Shown piece after piece: positions 1-11,168 of a stretch of 64,000 nucleotides of DNA. Made by a program: the position numbers and the translations under genes. The notes beneath the pieces were generated by a model, which was given only the letters and a program-made list of their open reading frames with translations, did no database searches and was not told the origin of the DNA. The stretch comes from Candidatus Kryptoniota bacterium (lineage in GTDB: Bacteria; Bacteroidota; Ignavibacteria; Kryptoniales; Kryptoniaceae): positions 62,001-126,000 of the forward strand of contig CALJEK010000008.1 in the NCBI GenBank assembly GCA_938074445.1, given 5' to 3'. Position 1 is the stretch's first letter. Each line of letters opens with the position of its first letter.

Positions 1-2561
1 CTTTTCTCCTCAGCTATCGTTTTATGATTTCTTATGAGACGATGAACGGAATCAATCGGCAATTCCTGCGCCCCTTCGACTTCATCTTCGTATTTGATTC
101 CAAGTCCAATACCATAATCAACATCAATGTTAAATCTTTCCCTTGATCGAATTCTAAATTTTTTACCGAGGAATGGCAAAACGACGACAGGGAACTCAAG
201 CCCTTTTGCAGCATGAATCGTCATTATCTGAACAGCATTGATCCCAACTTGAACGCTTGCTTGACCCTCACGTAAATGTTCCTCCGATAGAAATTTCATC
301 TGTTCAACGAAGTCATAAAGATTGTTTAATCCCTTCGCCTCAAAATCCCTCGCTATATCGATCAACTTTTGGATGTTTGCAATAATCTGTTCGCCCCTAC
401 GCACTGGTAAAACCGAACCATTATACATCGTATTTTTAATTAACCTTTGAATCAAAGACGGAATCGATATCCTATTGGCAACTTTTAAGTCTTCCATTAA
501 AATTTCAACAGCATATTTTAACCTATCCGAAGGCAGTGGTTCCTCCCCCCGATTTATATAATCTTGCGCTTTTTCCCAAAAGCTTAATCCTTTACCATAA
601 ACCGAAATCCTAAAAATTTCCAAATCGCTCACCCCAAAAAATGGTGAACGTAAAATCCCAACAAGCGCAACATCGTCGTTCGTGTTAACAAGAAATTTTA
701 AATAATTCATAAAATCATAAATCTCTTGCGTCTGATAAAACCCAATCCCACTTGAAACAATGTAAGGAATCCCAAGCTCAATAAAAGCATTCTCAAGCGG
801 TTTCAAAACATCTCTATTCCTTATCAAAACAGCGATGTCCCCAGCTTCAACTCTCTTTCTTTCGCCATTCTTATAAACATAAATATTCTCATCCCGAAGC
901 AAACTTAAAATCCTTCTTCCAACAAATCTTGCCTCATCGAGTTCTTCAGACTTGCTGCCTCTATTGTCGTCTTTTTTAACGACAAGAATTTCAACAACGC
1001 CATCGTCATCAACTTCTCTCCCAACAACAATCGGCTTATATTCAACTTCATGAACGCTTATCCTCTCGCCCATAATTCTGCCAAATACATGATTGACAAA
1101 TCCAGCAATACCCTTCAAGAGACGAAAACTTTCGCCCAAGTATATCTCTTCACCATCTTCCCTACTACAAATTTCTTTTCTTGTCTTGTCAAAAACTTCA
1201 ACATCTGAGCCCCTAAATCCGTATATGCTTTGCTTGTCATCCCCAACTACGAAAAGTTTTATCCTCTCAAGAAAATCTCTTATCAACCTCTTCACAATTT
1301 CATATTGCAAATAATTCGTGTCCTGATATTCATCGATCATTATGTATTTAAACCTTCTTGAAAGCTCGCCCCTAACACCTTCATCTTTCTCAAGCAATTC
1401 TCTGACTTTCAATTGCAAATCTTCAAAATCAAGATATCCATTCTGAATCTTAAAATTCTCATACTCACGACCTATCTCATCGTAAAGCGAGAGTATCAAC
1501 CTTGTATCACCTACATATTGATGGTGTAAATCTTTAAAATCGTCAAACTCATCAATGTGCAGATCTTTAATGTCGTTATAAACCTTTTTCAAAATCTCAA
1601 GCACCCGCAAAATTTCCACTTGTACTTCTATCCGCTTGCCACTTAACGATTTTTTAACCTCACTTTTCAATTCCCCATTCTTTGTGAAAATTGTTTCGGA
1701 AACAGCTTCACAAAAAACTTTGTATGCCGTTGCAACATCCCTACTTTCCATCGCATCCTCAAACTGAGAAACAAACCAACGAAATTTAAAACCTGAATCA
1801 GCCATTTCGTAGAAAATGTGCCCGAGCAAACTCCTAAAGATATTTGCCATCTTGCTTCCCTCAAAAACCTTAAAAACATATTCAAAAATTTTGTCCCGCC
1901 ACATGTCAACTATCTCGTCATCGCTCTTGACCAAATAAATATCACGCTTGATCTTCTCAATAAGCTCCCTCGAAGAAATAAGCTTTTTGATGAACCTGTA
2001 AAAGTTATTTATCCCCATCCGATCAATTATATCCAAAAGTCGAGATGCTCTTTCATCCCCTTGGTTTAGAAATTTTTTAACCCTGTCATCAACTATTATG
2101 TCAATTATTTGATCCCTCTCCGCTCCCTCAAGTATAGTAAAATTGGGATCAACCCCCGCTGATACAGCAAACTCTCTAAGTATCCTCGCACAAAACGAAT
2201 GGATTGTCCCAATTACAGCGGATGGCATGGCATCTCTTAACTTCTCAAACTTCCTTAACTCGTTAATATCGTTTGCATCCATCGCCTCTTTTATCCTTCT
2301 CTCTATAGCGTCAGTTGCCCTTTTTCTCAGCTCGCTCCCCGCTTTTTCGGTAAAGGTTATAACTACAACGCTTTCAACAATATCGCTGAAATCATCAATT
2401 AAAGCATCGCCAGCAAGAGTTGAGACGGCATTGATAAGTTCCTCAAGCGTCTTAATGTATTTTTCAATTAAAACCGTTGTTTTACCGGAACCTGCACTTG
2501 CGGTGACGGATAAATGTTTTGCTGATTTTACAGCTCTTTCTTGGGATTCCGTTAATCTCAT
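1..2561 (-). CDS. addA: AddA/UvrD-type ATP-dependent helicase, C-terminus beyond window edge
   Basis: Superfamily 1 helicase subunit of an AddAB/RecBCD-type end-resection complex. About 853 residues are visible and the frame stays open to base 1, so the C-terminal part (where AddA nuclease domains sit) is outside the window. Seen: Walker A GSGKT at residues 24-28, an ITFTEKA segment (motif Ia), a GTIHSFCARILREF segment, motif II DEYQDTN near residue 408, motif III GDDKQSIYGFRG near 437, and TIHAAKGLEF (motif V region) near 777. The start ATG (2561-2559) overlaps the TGA of the upstream exonuclease gene (ATGA), implying translational coupling. The AddA assignment rests on the AddB-like partner two genes upstream; a generic UvrD/RecB-like helicase is the alternative. 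Confidence 0.88.
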   Translation of the reverse strand, partial: MRLTESQERAVKSAKHLSVTASAGSGKTTVLIEKYIKTLEELINAVSTLAGDALIDDFSDIVESVVVITFTEKAGSELRKRATDAIERRIKEAMDANDINELRKFEKLRDAMPSAVIGTIHSFCARILREFAVSAGVDPNFTILEGAERDQIIDIIVDDRVKKFLNQGDERASRLLDIIDRMGINNFYRFIKKLISSRELIEKIKRDIYLVKSDDEIVDMWRDKIFEYVFKVFEGSKMANIFRSLLGHIFYEMADSGFKFRWFVSQFEDAMESRDVATAYKVFCEAVSETIFTKNGELKSEVKKSLSGKRIEVQVEILRVLEILKKVYNDIKDLHIDEFDDFKDLHHQYVGDTRLILSLYDEIGREYENFKIQNGYLDFEDLQLKVRELLEKDEGVRGELSRRFKYIMIDEYQDTNYLQYEIVKRLIRDFLERIKLFVVGDDKQSIYGFRGSDVEVFDKTRKEICSREDGEEIYLGESFRLLKGIAGFVNHVFGRIMGERISVHEVEYKPIVVGREVDDDGVVEILVVKKDDNRGSKSEELDEARFVGRRILSLLRDENIYVYKNGERKRVEAGDIAVLIRNRDVLKPLENAFIELGIPYIVSSGIGFYQTQEIYDFMNYLKFLVNTNDDVALVGILRSPFFGVSDLEIFRISVYGKGLSFWEKAQDYINRGEEPLPSDRLKYAVEILMEDLKVANRISIPSLIQRLIKNTMYNGSVLPVRRGEQIIANIQKLIDIARDFEAKGLNNLYDFVEQMKFLSEEHLREGQASVQVGINAVQIMTIHAAKGLEFPVVVLPFLGKKFRIRSRERFNIDVDYGIGLGIKYEDEVEGAQELPIDSVHRLIRNHKTIAEEK

Positions 2562-3328
2562 AACCCTTTTATGTTTCCGATGTTTCTTGGATTTAAAAAT
2601 TGTTCCCACCTGAAAAATAACTCTGCTTCCGCAATTATATCATACATGCAGTATTGCGCTATCTCCTTGAACTTCCCCTCGTTGAAAAGTTGATTTATAT
2701 CATGACCCGTTATCCCATGCGATTTTGGACTTTCTATATTGAAGACTTTGCAGTAAAAATCAAGTGAAAATTTCCTCGTCAGCCCGAAAAATGTAAACTC
2801 CTCGAGCAAATCAATATGCGGTTCACGCTTCGCCCTGTTATACTCCATCAAATCACGAGTTGGCTTTATGCCAAGTATCGCCGACCTCAACATCAAAAAC
2901 GGGCAATCAAATCCACGCCCGTTGAATGTTATAAATGTCCTAAACCTTGAAATATAATCCCAAAACTTCTGAATTATCTCCGCCTCACTCCCAGAGATAA
3001 ACTTTATCCTTACCTTGTCTTTCCTTAATTCATCCGAAGCAAAAATATTTATCACCTTGTCGACCTCATATTCCCATTCCTCCCTTTCATTTGCTTGATA
3101 AAGCACCACACCTTGCGATGAATCAACATTCAACATTCCAATCGCTACGACCTGCGCAGTCAATGGGTAGAGATTTAACCTTTCAATTACCTTCGCTCTC
3201 TCCTTCTCGCGCTTCTCTTCGTTCTCTTCCTCCTCTGCAAATTTCATCAAATACTCATATTGAGCATCATCAAAAATATCAATCGGGAAACCAGATGTTT
3301 CAATGTCAAACAAAACGCGACCTTTCAT
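2558..3328 (-). CDS. DEDDy-type 3'-5' exonuclease (PolB-exonuclease-like)
   Basis: Ribonuclease-H-fold exonuclease of about 256 residues. All three exo motifs are visible: FDIETSG at the N-terminus (D8, E10), FNGRGFDCPFL in the middle (third Asp), and YCMYD near the C-terminus (Tyr-x3-Asp, the DEDDy signature). The HGITGHDI segment is typical of predicted PolB-type exonucleases. I prefer the ATG at 3328, just after the stop of the upstream AddB-like gene; a TTG at 3340 would give four more residues and a 10-bp overlap. The 3' end overlaps the helicase start by ATGA. Being sandwiched between addB- and addA-like genes suggests a role in double-strand-break processing (inference). No polymerase domain is present. 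Confidence 0.8.
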   Translation of the reverse strand: MKGRVLFDIETSGFPIDIFDDAQYEYLMKFAEEEENEEKREKERAKVIERLNLYPLTAQVVAIGMLNVDSSQGVVLYQANEREEWEYEVDKVINIFASDELRKDKVRIKFISGSEAEIIQKFWDYISRFRTFITFNGRGFDCPFLMLRSAILGIKPTRDLMEYNRAKREPHIDLLEEFTFFGLTRKFSLDFYCKVFNIESPKSHGITGHDINQLFNEGKFKEIAQYCMYDIIAEAELFFRWEQFLNPRNIGNIKGL

Positions 3329-3330
3329 CT

Positions 3331-6300
3331 CTAATCCCAATTTTTTATTTGAACTCCAAATTTAACCTCATTAACCCTACAAATTTCAATATATGGGCAA
3401 TTACCACATATGCTCTGCAAAAATTCATCATGCTCGGTTAAATTGAACCTCCCTTCAATGATCCCATTCACAAATTGATTTGCCTTATCGACCGCTTCGT
3501 CAATCTTTTGTCTAAATATTTCTCTGTCGAAACAACTGCTTCTTTCTCTTCTCTTAATTTTCTCCTGAATTAACACCGCTTTATTTTTAACTTCACGCCG
3601 AACAATATAGTTATACCCTCCTATCCCCTCCATTTCCCTATTTTTCAATTTAAAAACCTCTTCAGCAATTTTTATGTAAAGCGGAATTTGAAGATGAATT
3701 CCCCTTTCAATTTGTTCCTGCGTCACATTAGCACTTCCCGTTTTGTAATCATAAATTATAAACTCCCCATCAGCGATATCGATCCTGTCGATTTTCCCCT
3801 GAATTTTCACTCTCCCAAGTTGAATGGGGTCATTGATTGAAAGTTCTTTGTCGCTGCTTTTTCTTGCGCCAACCTTTGGACCAAATGCAACTTCAAAGTA
3901 AGTCGGTTTAAAATCCAAATGCATTTCTTTTTCATTTTTAATGAAACTCTCAACACTTCTTTCAAGGTCTCTTTTTTCAATCTCCCAAAGCGGATGGCTT
4001 ATCTCGAATTCCTTTGCTTTCTCTTTCGCTATCCTCTTTATTAAAGAAAGCGCACCCTCGAAATCATCTCTAACAAGTTTACCTGTCTCACGCCACCTTG
4101 TATAAAACTCATAAAGAACCTCATGATAAAGGATTCCACGCTCAATTGGGGTAAGAAGCTCTTCTATCTCCTCAAATTTTTTCAATCCAAGAACCCTTTC
4201 AACGAAATACCTATATGGACACTTCCCGTATGTCTCAATTTGAGAAATTGAAAAAACTCTTTCTTCATGCTCCCCAAGCTTCCGTTTCTCTTCTTCATAA
4301 CTTGGTTTTACAACACCTTCGTATTCAAGATAGATTTCCTCGTGCGTTTCACTTCTACTTATGTTTATCTTGGAAATATCAAAAACACGCTTGAGACCGA
4401 TAGCATAACTTTGAACAAGTTTTGGGAATTTTTGCTCGATGAAATCAAATGCGTTCAAATTCTCCAAATTAAACTTTAAAAATCTACCGTAGCGCTCGTA
4501 AAGCTCATCCATTGAATAGATCCAATCTTTGAAAACAGATGAGTCGACAATTTCAAAATCTATCACCTGTTCAAGTGAGTCAATAAATCTCGATCTAACG
4601 AGTTCATTATCGTTATCTGTTTTTGGATATGTTAAGTAAAGATGTGATTTGAAATTTACCGCACCTTGATAGAAAAGATATCGTTCGTCAAGTTTATGCA
4701 TCTTTTTCGTTTTTCTTAAACCCTCGCTCAGAAAAACCTCCGGCTCATAAACCGATGGAAACTCTGTATCCACAAGCCCAGCAATTATCATCACATCGAA
4801 ATTTAACCCTCTTGTCTCTTCAAGCGTCGTGACATAAACTCCGTAACCAAATTTTTGCCTAATGTTATAACGAACCCTTGGGAGCGCCTTTTTTATCAGG
4901 TCAACATAATACTTCAAACTGTATTTCCCCCTCCGCATCATGTTAAATTCAAAAACCTCAAGAAGTTCATCTACCACCTCAATAAACTTTTGATAAGCCC
5001 TTGCATCCCTTTCAATTTCATCTTGAGTTGCAATTCTCCTTGGAACCTTTAAAATTTGTTCATTGACCTTAAGATCAGAAAGAATCCCATGAAGACTATC
5101 TCTAAACTCCGACGGCGTCATCGGCTTATCAAACTTATCCACAACCTTAACCATAAGGTCATTGAAGTCGGCAAACGCGCTTTCAAAAACCTCCTTCTCC
5201 TTTCGAAGTTGCTCGTATTCATCTTGGTCATTTGTTATCTCGAGCTTCGAATTTATTATTTCAATTCTTCTTTTAACTTTTTCATACCACGTCTCCTTGC
5301 CACCTTTAATTTTAAGCTCTTTCGAAGCCAAGTAAATGTTCTCAGCTTTCAATTCCCTCCCGACAACGGACGAAAAATCAAAGTAAGGGCTCAACAAAAC
5401 TTTTATTATTTCGCTTACCCTGTAATCATTGATCGGAATCTCAAGAAGTGAAATCACTGACGAAACAAGAGGGGAACGCTCGAGATAAAATCTATCCGTG
5501 ATGTTTGCAGGAATCCCGTAGATTGTAAAAATTTCTCTGAAAAGACTTGTATACTTTTCTGGTCTGTAAGTAGCCACGCAGATTTTGCTTAAATCAATAT
5601 CTGGTCTCTCGTTAACAATTTTTTTTATCACCCGCGCTATCGTTCTGACTTCGTCAATTCTATCGCTTGCCTCAATAAGTGTCACATACTCTTTCGCATC
5701 GTATTTACTTTTAAAATTTGAGCCAATGTAATTGAAAAGATATTTATTTAAATGCCTCGCAAATTTATCGTTTTCAGTTTTAGGTCTGATCTCATACCTT
5801 TTAAATCCAGCCTCCACAAACCTATTGTAACATTCATCAAGGTGCCCGAAGAGGTTGTTATTTTTTTCAAAGTAATCAAAAAAGATAACGACCGATAGAT
5901 CATGAACTTTCGTTAAAATCTTTATCAAATTTGTCTCGGGCAAGCGAAACATCGAAAAACCCTCAATGAAAACCAAATCAACATTGTAAAATGCGCCCCT
6001 GAAAATTGAGTTGACATTTTCCCAATTCAATATATCGTTTAACTCCTTAAAAATCCCAGGAACATCGATAAAACCATTGCCAATTAAAAAGCCTTCATAT
6101 CGCTCATAAATTTTAACAAGGTCTTGAAGCTTCATCCTGTCCTCAATCTTTTCAACCCTCTCAATCTCCTCATATAATTTCGTCGGATAAATTCCATCCT
6201 CTTTTAGCCCAATTATGGTATCAATGATCCTATTTAAAGTCCCTCTCGGGAGTTCCTTTTGCCCCGCTTGCCCAGGCGGTCTGAAGTATACAAGTTCATC

Positions 6301-6609
6301 AATTATATCTTCAACCGCAGTTTGAAATAAAAGCGATTGAATTGTATCTGATATTAAACGCTTCGGTTTTTCAAGCTTCGCGCTGTAATATAACTTCCGC
6401 GCAAAGAGATCAAGCGTGAAAATATTAATCTCAGGCATCACCCCATTATTGGTAAACTCAAGAAGTCCCCTTCGCAATTCTCTTATCTTTCTCCGCGTCG
6501 GCACGATATAAATAAAAGTATCAAATTCGCCAGCCCTTATTCTGCGTTCTATTTCTCCCTTTATATCGGGTGCCCTCTTCCCTGGCGGAAAGCTTAAAAT
6601 TATGCCCAT
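3331..6609 (-). CDS. addB: AddB-like PD-(D/E)XK nuclease with Fe-S staple
   Basis: A 1092-residue protein, the usual AddB size. The C-terminal nuclease domain shows GKIDRID then YDYKTG (the D...DxK core of a RecB-type PD-(D/E)XK nuclease) around residues 930-956. It is bracketed by four cysteines arranged like the AddB [4Fe-4S] staple: C797 (in KCPYRYF) and C1068-x2-C1071-x5-C1077. The N-terminus resembles the inactivated helicase core of AddB: where a Walker A would be, the sequence reads SFPPGKRAPD, without a proper GKT/GKS. A VPTRRKIRELRR segment follows. It starts 65 bp downstream of carA on the same strand and runs into the exonuclease gene. Probably works with the downstream helicase in double-strand-break resection. 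Confidence 0.85.
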   Translation of the reverse strand: MGIILSFPPGKRAPDIKGEIERRIRAGEFDTFIYIVPTRRKIRELRRGLLEFTNNGVMPEINIFTLDLFARKLYYSAKLEKPKRLISDTIQSLLFQTAVEDIIDELVYFRPPGQAGQKELPRGTLNRIIDTIIGLKEDGIYPTKLYEEIERVEKIEDRMKLQDLVKIYERYEGFLIGNGFIDVPGIFKELNDILNWENVNSIFRGAFYNVDLVFIEGFSMFRLPETNLIKILTKVHDLSVVIFFDYFEKNNNLFGHLDECYNRFVEAGFKRYEIRPKTENDKFARHLNKYLFNYIGSNFKSKYDAKEYVTLIEASDRIDEVRTIARVIKKIVNERPDIDLSKICVATYRPEKYTSLFREIFTIYGIPANITDRFYLERSPLVSSVISLLEIPINDYRVSEIIKVLLSPYFDFSSVVGRELKAENIYLASKELKIKGGKETWYEKVKRRIEIINSKLEITNDQDEYEQLRKEKEVFESAFADFNDLMVKVVDKFDKPMTPSEFRDSLHGILSDLKVNEQILKVPRRIATQDEIERDARAYQKFIEVVDELLEVFEFNMMRRGKYSLKYYVDLIKKALPRVRYNIRQKFGYGVYVTTLEETRGLNFDVMIIAGLVDTEFPSVYEPEVFLSEGLRKTKKMHKLDERYLFYQGAVNFKSHLYLTYPKTDNDNELVRSRFIDSLEQVIDFEIVDSSVFKDWIYSMDELYERYGRFLKFNLENLNAFDFIEQKFPKLVQSYAIGLKRVFDISKINISRSETHEEIYLEYEGVVKPSYEEEKRKLGEHEERVFSISQIETYGKCPYRYFVERVLGLKKFEEIEELLTPIERGILYHEVLYEFYTRWRETGKLVRDDFEGALSLIKRIAKEKAKEFEISHPLWEIEKRDLERSVESFIKNEKEMHLDFKPTYFEVAFGPKVGARKSSDKELSINDPIQLGRVKIQGKIDRIDIADGEFIIYDYKTGSANVTQEQIERGIHLQIPLYIKIAEEVFKLKNREMEGIGGYNYIVRREVKNKAVLIQEKIKRRERSSCFDREIFRQKIDEAVDKANQFVNGIIEGRFNLTEHDEFLQSICGNCPYIEICRVNEVKFGVQIKNWD

Positions 6610-6674
6610 CGCGTGAAAAGTTTTGTTTAACCTTTAGAAATTTAATCCATCCGAAAACAAAAAAGCAAAAATTA

Positions 6675-7763
6675 TTATTTTAAACTCTTCATCAGCTCGA
6701 CAAAATCCTTAAAGATGTAATTGCTATCGTGAGGACCTGGGGATGCTTCAGGGTGATATTGAACAGAAAAGCCAGGAAAGTTTTTTAACCTCATCCCTTC
6801 AAGCGTCCCATCATTTAAGCTTATATGGGTGACCTCCACATCTGCTTCCTTTATTGAATCGGCATCAACAGCGAAACCATGATTTTGAGAGGTTATCTCG
6901 ATTTTACCTGTGAGCAAATTTTTAACTGGATGATTTGAACCCCGATGTCCGAATTTCATTTTATAAGTTTTTCCTCCAACTGCAAGGGCAAGGAGCTGAT
7001 GTCCAAGGCAGATGCCAAGAATTGGTTTCTTTCCGATGATCTTCCTTATATTCCTTACCGCATAAATTAATGCAGATGGATCACCAGGTCCATTTGAAAG
7101 GACAACCCCATCTGGATTTAAAGATAAAACATAATCCGCATCAATGTTTGCTGGAACAACAAAAACATCGCAACCGAGATTTTTCAAACTTCGCATAATG
7201 TTAAGTTTCACACCAAAGTCATATATAACTACAAAAAACTTACTCTTATCATCTTTGTGGAAGAAAAAACTTTTGTCGGTTGTAACAGAACTTGCAAGGT
7301 CAAGTCCCTTCATTTCCGATATTGATTTCGCCTTCGCTATCAAACTTTGATCGCACAGGTCAACTGTTGATATAACCCCTCGCATTGCGCCTTTGTCCCT
7401 TATCTGCCTCACGAGAAACCTCGTATCAACGTCAGAAATTCCAACAACATTATGCTTTCTCAAATAATTTTCAAGCGAATCCACCGCCCGCCAATTGCTA
7501 TAAAACTTTGAAATCTCATATACAACAAGCCCAGCAACTTGGGGAGATTTAGATTCAATATCCTCATCATTTATCCCATAATTCCCGATAAGCGGATTTG
7601 TAAAAATTAAAATTTGCCCTCTATATGATGGATCAGTTATGATTTCTTGATACCCAGTCAAAGCTGTATTGAACACAACTTCTCCACCAGCTTCGCCTTC
7701 AGAGCCGAAATTTATTCCCTCAACCACAACGCCATTTTCAAGCGCAAGCTTCGCTTTCTTCAT
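6675..7763 (-). CDS. carA: Carbamoyl-phosphate synthase, small (glutaminase) subunit
   Basis: Class I glutamine amidotransferase subunit that supplies ammonia to CarB for carbamoyl phosphate (pyrimidine and arginine biosynthesis). It is 362 residues long, standard for CarA. Seen: N-terminal CarA domain with [21 protein letters not shown], then the amidotransferase domain with the nucleophile in [11 protein letters not shown] and the catalytic His/Glu in [12 protein letters not shown] near the C-terminus. Its start ATG overlaps the TGA of carB (ATGA), so the order is carB then carA, opposite to the E. coli carAB order. Confidence 0.97.
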   Translation of the reverse strand: MKKAKLALENGVVVEGINFGSEGEAGGEVVFNTALTGYQEIITDPSYRGQILIFTNPLIGNYGINDEDIESKSPQVAGLVVYEISKFYSNWRAVDSLENYLRKHNVVGISDVDTRFLVRQIRDKGAMRGVISTVDLCDQSLIAKAKSISEMKGLDLASSVTTDKSFFFHKDDKSKFFVVIYDFGVKLNIMRSLKNLGCDVFVVPANIDADYVLSLNPDGVVLSNGPGDPSALIYAVRNIRKIIGKKPILGICLGHQLLALAVGGKTYKMKFGHRGSNHPVKNLLTGKIEITSQNHGFAVDADSIKEADVEVTHISLNDGTLEGMRLKNFPGFSVQYHPEASPGPHDSNYIFKDFVELMKSLK

Positions 7764-10700
7764 TTTGTTATCTCAAATTTTATTTCTGAATGATATTCTT
7801 GCAAGCTCTTTATCGTCAACTTACCTTGTCTTAACTTTTTTATTGCCTCAACAGCGCTTAAGCCAGCTGAAAGAGTCGTAACAAATGGAACTTTATACTT
7901 AACCGCACTTTTCCCGATAGCAAATTCATCGAACCTTGAACTCTCGCCAAGCGGTGTATTTATGATAAAGTTTATCCGCCCTTCCTTTATGTAATCGACG
8001 ATATCGGGACGTCCTTCATTTACTTTATAAATCTTTTCCGCATAAATTCCATTTGCCCTCAAAAATCTTGCTGTCCCATCCGTTGCAATTATTTTAAAAC
8101 CAAGATTGACAAAATCATTGGCAATTTTAAGAACTTTTTGATTCTTATCTCTGTCGTTAACACTTATCAAAACAGCCCCAGATGTCGGCAAAGAATTCCC
8201 AGCCCCAATTTGAGCCTTGGCAAACGATTCGCCAAATGAATAAGACAAACCGATGACTTCACCGGTTGACCTCATCTCGGGACCAAGAAAAACATTCACA
8301 TTTGGAAATTTTGAAAACGAAAAAACAGGAGCTTTGCACGCCTTAACCCTAACATTTTTCAAGTCGAAATTGTAAAGATTGAATTCCTCGATCACAGCGT
8401 TTGAATCTTTAACAAGAAGTTTAGTGGCAATTTTCGCAAATGGTAGCCCTGTCGCTTTGCTTATAAATGGAACAGTTCTCGATGAACGAGGATTTGCCTC
8501 AAGAACATAAACTTCCCCATCTTTTTCAGCAAATTGAATGTTTATTAAACCAACAACTCCTAAAGCAAGCGAAATTTTCTGCGTGTATTCAATTATTTTC
8601 TCAATTGTATCACCCCCTGTCATAATTGGTGGGAAAACACAGGAACTGTCACCAGAGTGAATCCCAGCCTCTTCTATATGTTCCATTATCCCCATAATCA
8701 AAATTCTCTTACCGTCGCATATCGCATCAACATCATACTCAAACGCATCTTCGAGAAATTGGTCTATCAAAACAGGATTTTCCCAAGAGACTCTAATTTC
8801 ACTTTTCAAATAATCAACTAACGAATCTTTAGAGTAAATTATTTTCATTGCCCTTCCACCAAGAACATAGGACGGACGAACAAGCACAGGAAAACCAATT
8901 TTATCCGCAATTTCAACAGCCTCATCGATCGTCTTGGCGTATCCACAAGCCGGGTAATTGACCCCAAGTTTATCAAGCAATCCTATGAATTTACCTCTAT
9001 CCTCCGCTATATCTATGCTTTCAGGCGATGTGCCAAGAATTTTCACACCGTTTTCCTCAAAAACCTTTGCAAGTTTTAAAGGTGTCTGACCGCCAAAGCT
9101 TATTATAACTCCATCTGGCTTTTCAAGCTCAACTATGTTCATAACATCTTCAAAAGTTATCGGCTCAAAATATAACCTATCGGCGGTATCATAATCTGTT
9201 GAAACGGTTTCAGGATTGCAATTGACCATTATAGTCTCGTAACCTTCTTCTTTTAAAGCAAATACGGCATGAACATTCGTATAATCAAACTCAATCCCCT
9301 GCCCAATTCTATTTGGTCCGCTTCCAATGATTAAAATTTTTCTTTTATCTGTTGGGATCGACTCATTCTCAAGATCATAACTTGAGTAAAAATAAGGTGT
9401 ATAAGATTCAAACTCAGCTGCACAAGTATCAACTGTTTTATAAACTGGAACGATGTTAAGTTTTTTCCTTAAATCCCTTATCTCCTTTTCCGTCCTCCCC
9501 CAAATAAAGGCAAGTTGTCTATCGGAAAATCCGTTTCTTTTAGCTTTTAAAAGAACCTCCCTCGCAAGCGACGGATTTTCATCGGTGAGCTTAAAAATAT
9601 CAGATACTCCTCGCATCTCGTTCTCTATCTCAACTATCTCCTTCAAATTGTGAAGAAACCATTTATCGATTTTTGTTAGCTCGTAAACTTCATCAATGCT
9701 CATACCAGACATAAAAGCATACCTTATCCAAAAGATGTTGTCCCACTTATTTTGCTTTAACCTTTCGCCAATTTTTGTTTTAAATGTCCGATCTTTAAAA
9801 TCTTGTATCTCGTCTTTCCCATCGCATCCGAACCCGAATCTATCAATCTCAAGTGATCTTATCGCTTTTTGAAATGCCGATTTAAAATTCCTTCCTATAG
9901 CCATTACCTCACCGATTGACTTCATTTGCACCCCAAGAGTATCATCAACCTCCCTAAATTTTTCAAAATCCCACCGCGGTATCTTAACAACGCAATAATC
10001 AATCGATGGTTCAAAAGAGGCAAGGGTTTTCTTTGTGATGTCGTTTTGGATTTCATCAAGCGTATAACCAAGGGCAAGGAGTGTTGCTATTTTCGCAATT
10101 GGGAAACCCGTCGCTTTGCTTGCAAGAGCGGAACTTCTGCTGACGCGCGGATTCATCTCTATGACAAACACCTCTCCATTTTCAGGATGAATCGCAAATT
10201 GAATATTCGCTCCACCAGTTTCAACCCCAATCTCGCTTATTATCATTTTTGCGTAATTCCGAAGTCTTTGATATTCTTTATCCGTTAATGTTTGCGCAGG
10301 TGCAACCGTAATCGAGTCGCCGGTATGAATTCCCATTGGGTGAAAATTTTCAATTGAACAAACGACAATAAAGTTGTCTTTTCTATCTCGCATAACTTCA
10401 AGCTCATACTCTTTCCATCCAAGCAAAGATTGCTCAACTAAAACTTTCTTTATCGGACTTTCTATAAGTGCCTTTTCAAGTTTCTTTTTCAAATCGTCAA
10501 AATCATATGCCACCGCGCCACCTGTTCCCCCGAGTGTAAAGCTCGGTCTTAAAATCAACGGAAAACCAATTCTTTCAGCAAACTCAAAACCTTCTTCTAT
10601 ACTTTGAACAAAAGTGCTTTCTGGAACCCTAAGCCCTATTTTTTCCATGGACTTTTTAAAAAGCTCCCTATCTTCTGCTTTCTTTATTGCTTCAATATTT

Positions 10701-11047
10701 GAACCAATAAGTTTAACGCCATACCTTTCAAGGATTCCAAGCTCGTGAAGTTGAACCGCAAGGTTCAAAGCAGTTTGACCCCCAAGCGTTGGGAGAAGCG
10801 CATCCGGTCTTTCTTTTTTAATGATTTCTTCAAGAAAATACGGCGTCAATGGCTCAAGATACGTCGCATCTGCAAATTCAGGATCAGTCATTATCGTGGC
10901 AGGATTATTATTGACAAGTATAACCCTTATACCATGACGCTTAAGAACTTTACATGCTTGTGTTCCAGAATAATCGAATTCACACGCTTGACCCACCACG
11001 ATTGGACCACTCCCAATGATGAGGACGGATTTTATTTCGGTTTTCAC
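7760..11047 (-). CDS. carB: Carbamoyl-phosphate synthase, large subunit
   Basis: A 1095-residue synthase with two homologous ATP-grasp halves. Each half opens with a nucleotide-binding signature ([20 protein letters not shown] in the first, [20 protein letters not shown] in the second). [12 protein letters not shown] and [12 protein letters not shown] are the paired ATP-grasp loops, and [18 protein letters not shown] / [18 protein letters not shown] the paired metal-binding motifs. An MGS-like allosteric domain forms the C-terminus. The start is GTG (11047-11045) just downstream of a GGGAAAGG purine stretch. An ATG at 11073 is out of frame and meets a stop quickly. The 3' end overlaps carA by ATGA. 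Confidence 0.97.
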   Translation of the reverse strand: MKTEIKSVLIIGSGPIVVGQACEFDYSGTQACKVLKRHGIRVILVNNNPATIMTDPEFADATYLEPLTPYFLEEIIKKERPDALLPTLGGQTALNLAVQLHELGILERYGVKLIGSNIEAIKKAEDRELFKKSMEKIGLRVPESTFVQSIEEGFEFAERIGFPLILRPSFTLGGTGGAVAYDFDDLKKKLEKALIESPIKKVLVEQSLLGWKEYELEVMRDRKDNFIVVCSIENFHPMGIHTGDSITVAPAQTLTDKEYQRLRNYAKMIISEIGVETGGANIQFAIHPENGEVFVIEMNPRVSRSSALASKATGFPIAKIATLLALGYTLDEIQNDITKKTLASFEPSIDYCVVKIPRWDFEKFREVDDTLGVQMKSIGEVMAIGRNFKSAFQKAIRSLEIDRFGFGCDGKDEIQDFKDRTFKTKIGERLKQNKWDNIFWIRYAFMSGMSIDEVYELTKIDKWFLHNLKEIVEIENEMRGVSDIFKLTDENPSLAREVLLKAKRNGFSDRQLAFIWGRTEKEIRDLRKKLNIVPVYKTVDTCAAEFESYTPYFYSSYDLENESIPTDKRKILIIGSGPNRIGQGIEFDYTNVHAVFALKEEGYETIMVNCNPETVSTDYDTADRLYFEPITFEDVMNIVELEKPDGVIISFGGQTPLKLAKVFEENGVKILGTSPESIDIAEDRGKFIGLLDKLGVNYPACGYAKTIDEAVEIADKIGFPVLVRPSYVLGGRAMKIIYSKDSLVDYLKSEIRVSWENPVLIDQFLEDAFEYDVDAICDGKRILIMGIMEHIEEAGIHSGDSSCVFPPIMTGGDTIEKIIEYTQKISLALGVVGLINIQFAEKDGEVYVLEANPRSSRTVPFISKATGLPFAKIATKLLVKDSNAVIEEFNLYNFDLKNVRVKACKAPVFSFSKFPNVNVFLGPEMRSTGEVIGLSYSFGESFAKAQIGAGNSLPTSGAVLISVNDRDKNQKVLKIANDFVNLGFKIIATDGTARFLRANGIYAEKIYKVNEGRPDIVDYIKEGRINFIINTPLGESSRFDEFAIGKSAVKYKVPFVTTLSAGLSAVEAIKKLRQGKLTIKSLQEYHSEIKFEITK

Positions 11048-11075
11048 CCTTTCCCTGCCTTGAAATTTTTCATTA

Positions 11076-11081
11076 AATATA
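11076..11081 (-). promoter_or_regulatory. Candidate -10 element for carBA
   Basis: On the minus strand the sequence TTTG-TATATT lies about 30 bp upstream of the carB GTG. The -10 hexamer is identical to that of both tRNA promoters in the window. The -35 region is only a T-run, so this is a weak call. Confidence 0.3.
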
Positions 11082-11168
11082 CAAATTTAGAAAAATTAAA
11101 AAAAGGCAGGCTAAAGACGCTTAGAAAATTCAAAAAGGAAGGCTGTAAGTAAAAAATTGAAACATCAT

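Noticed and set aside
11048-11073. ATG at 11073 as an upstream start for carB
   Set aside because: Not in frame with carB; it meets TGA after nine codons. The GTG at 11047 gives the canonical N-terminus.
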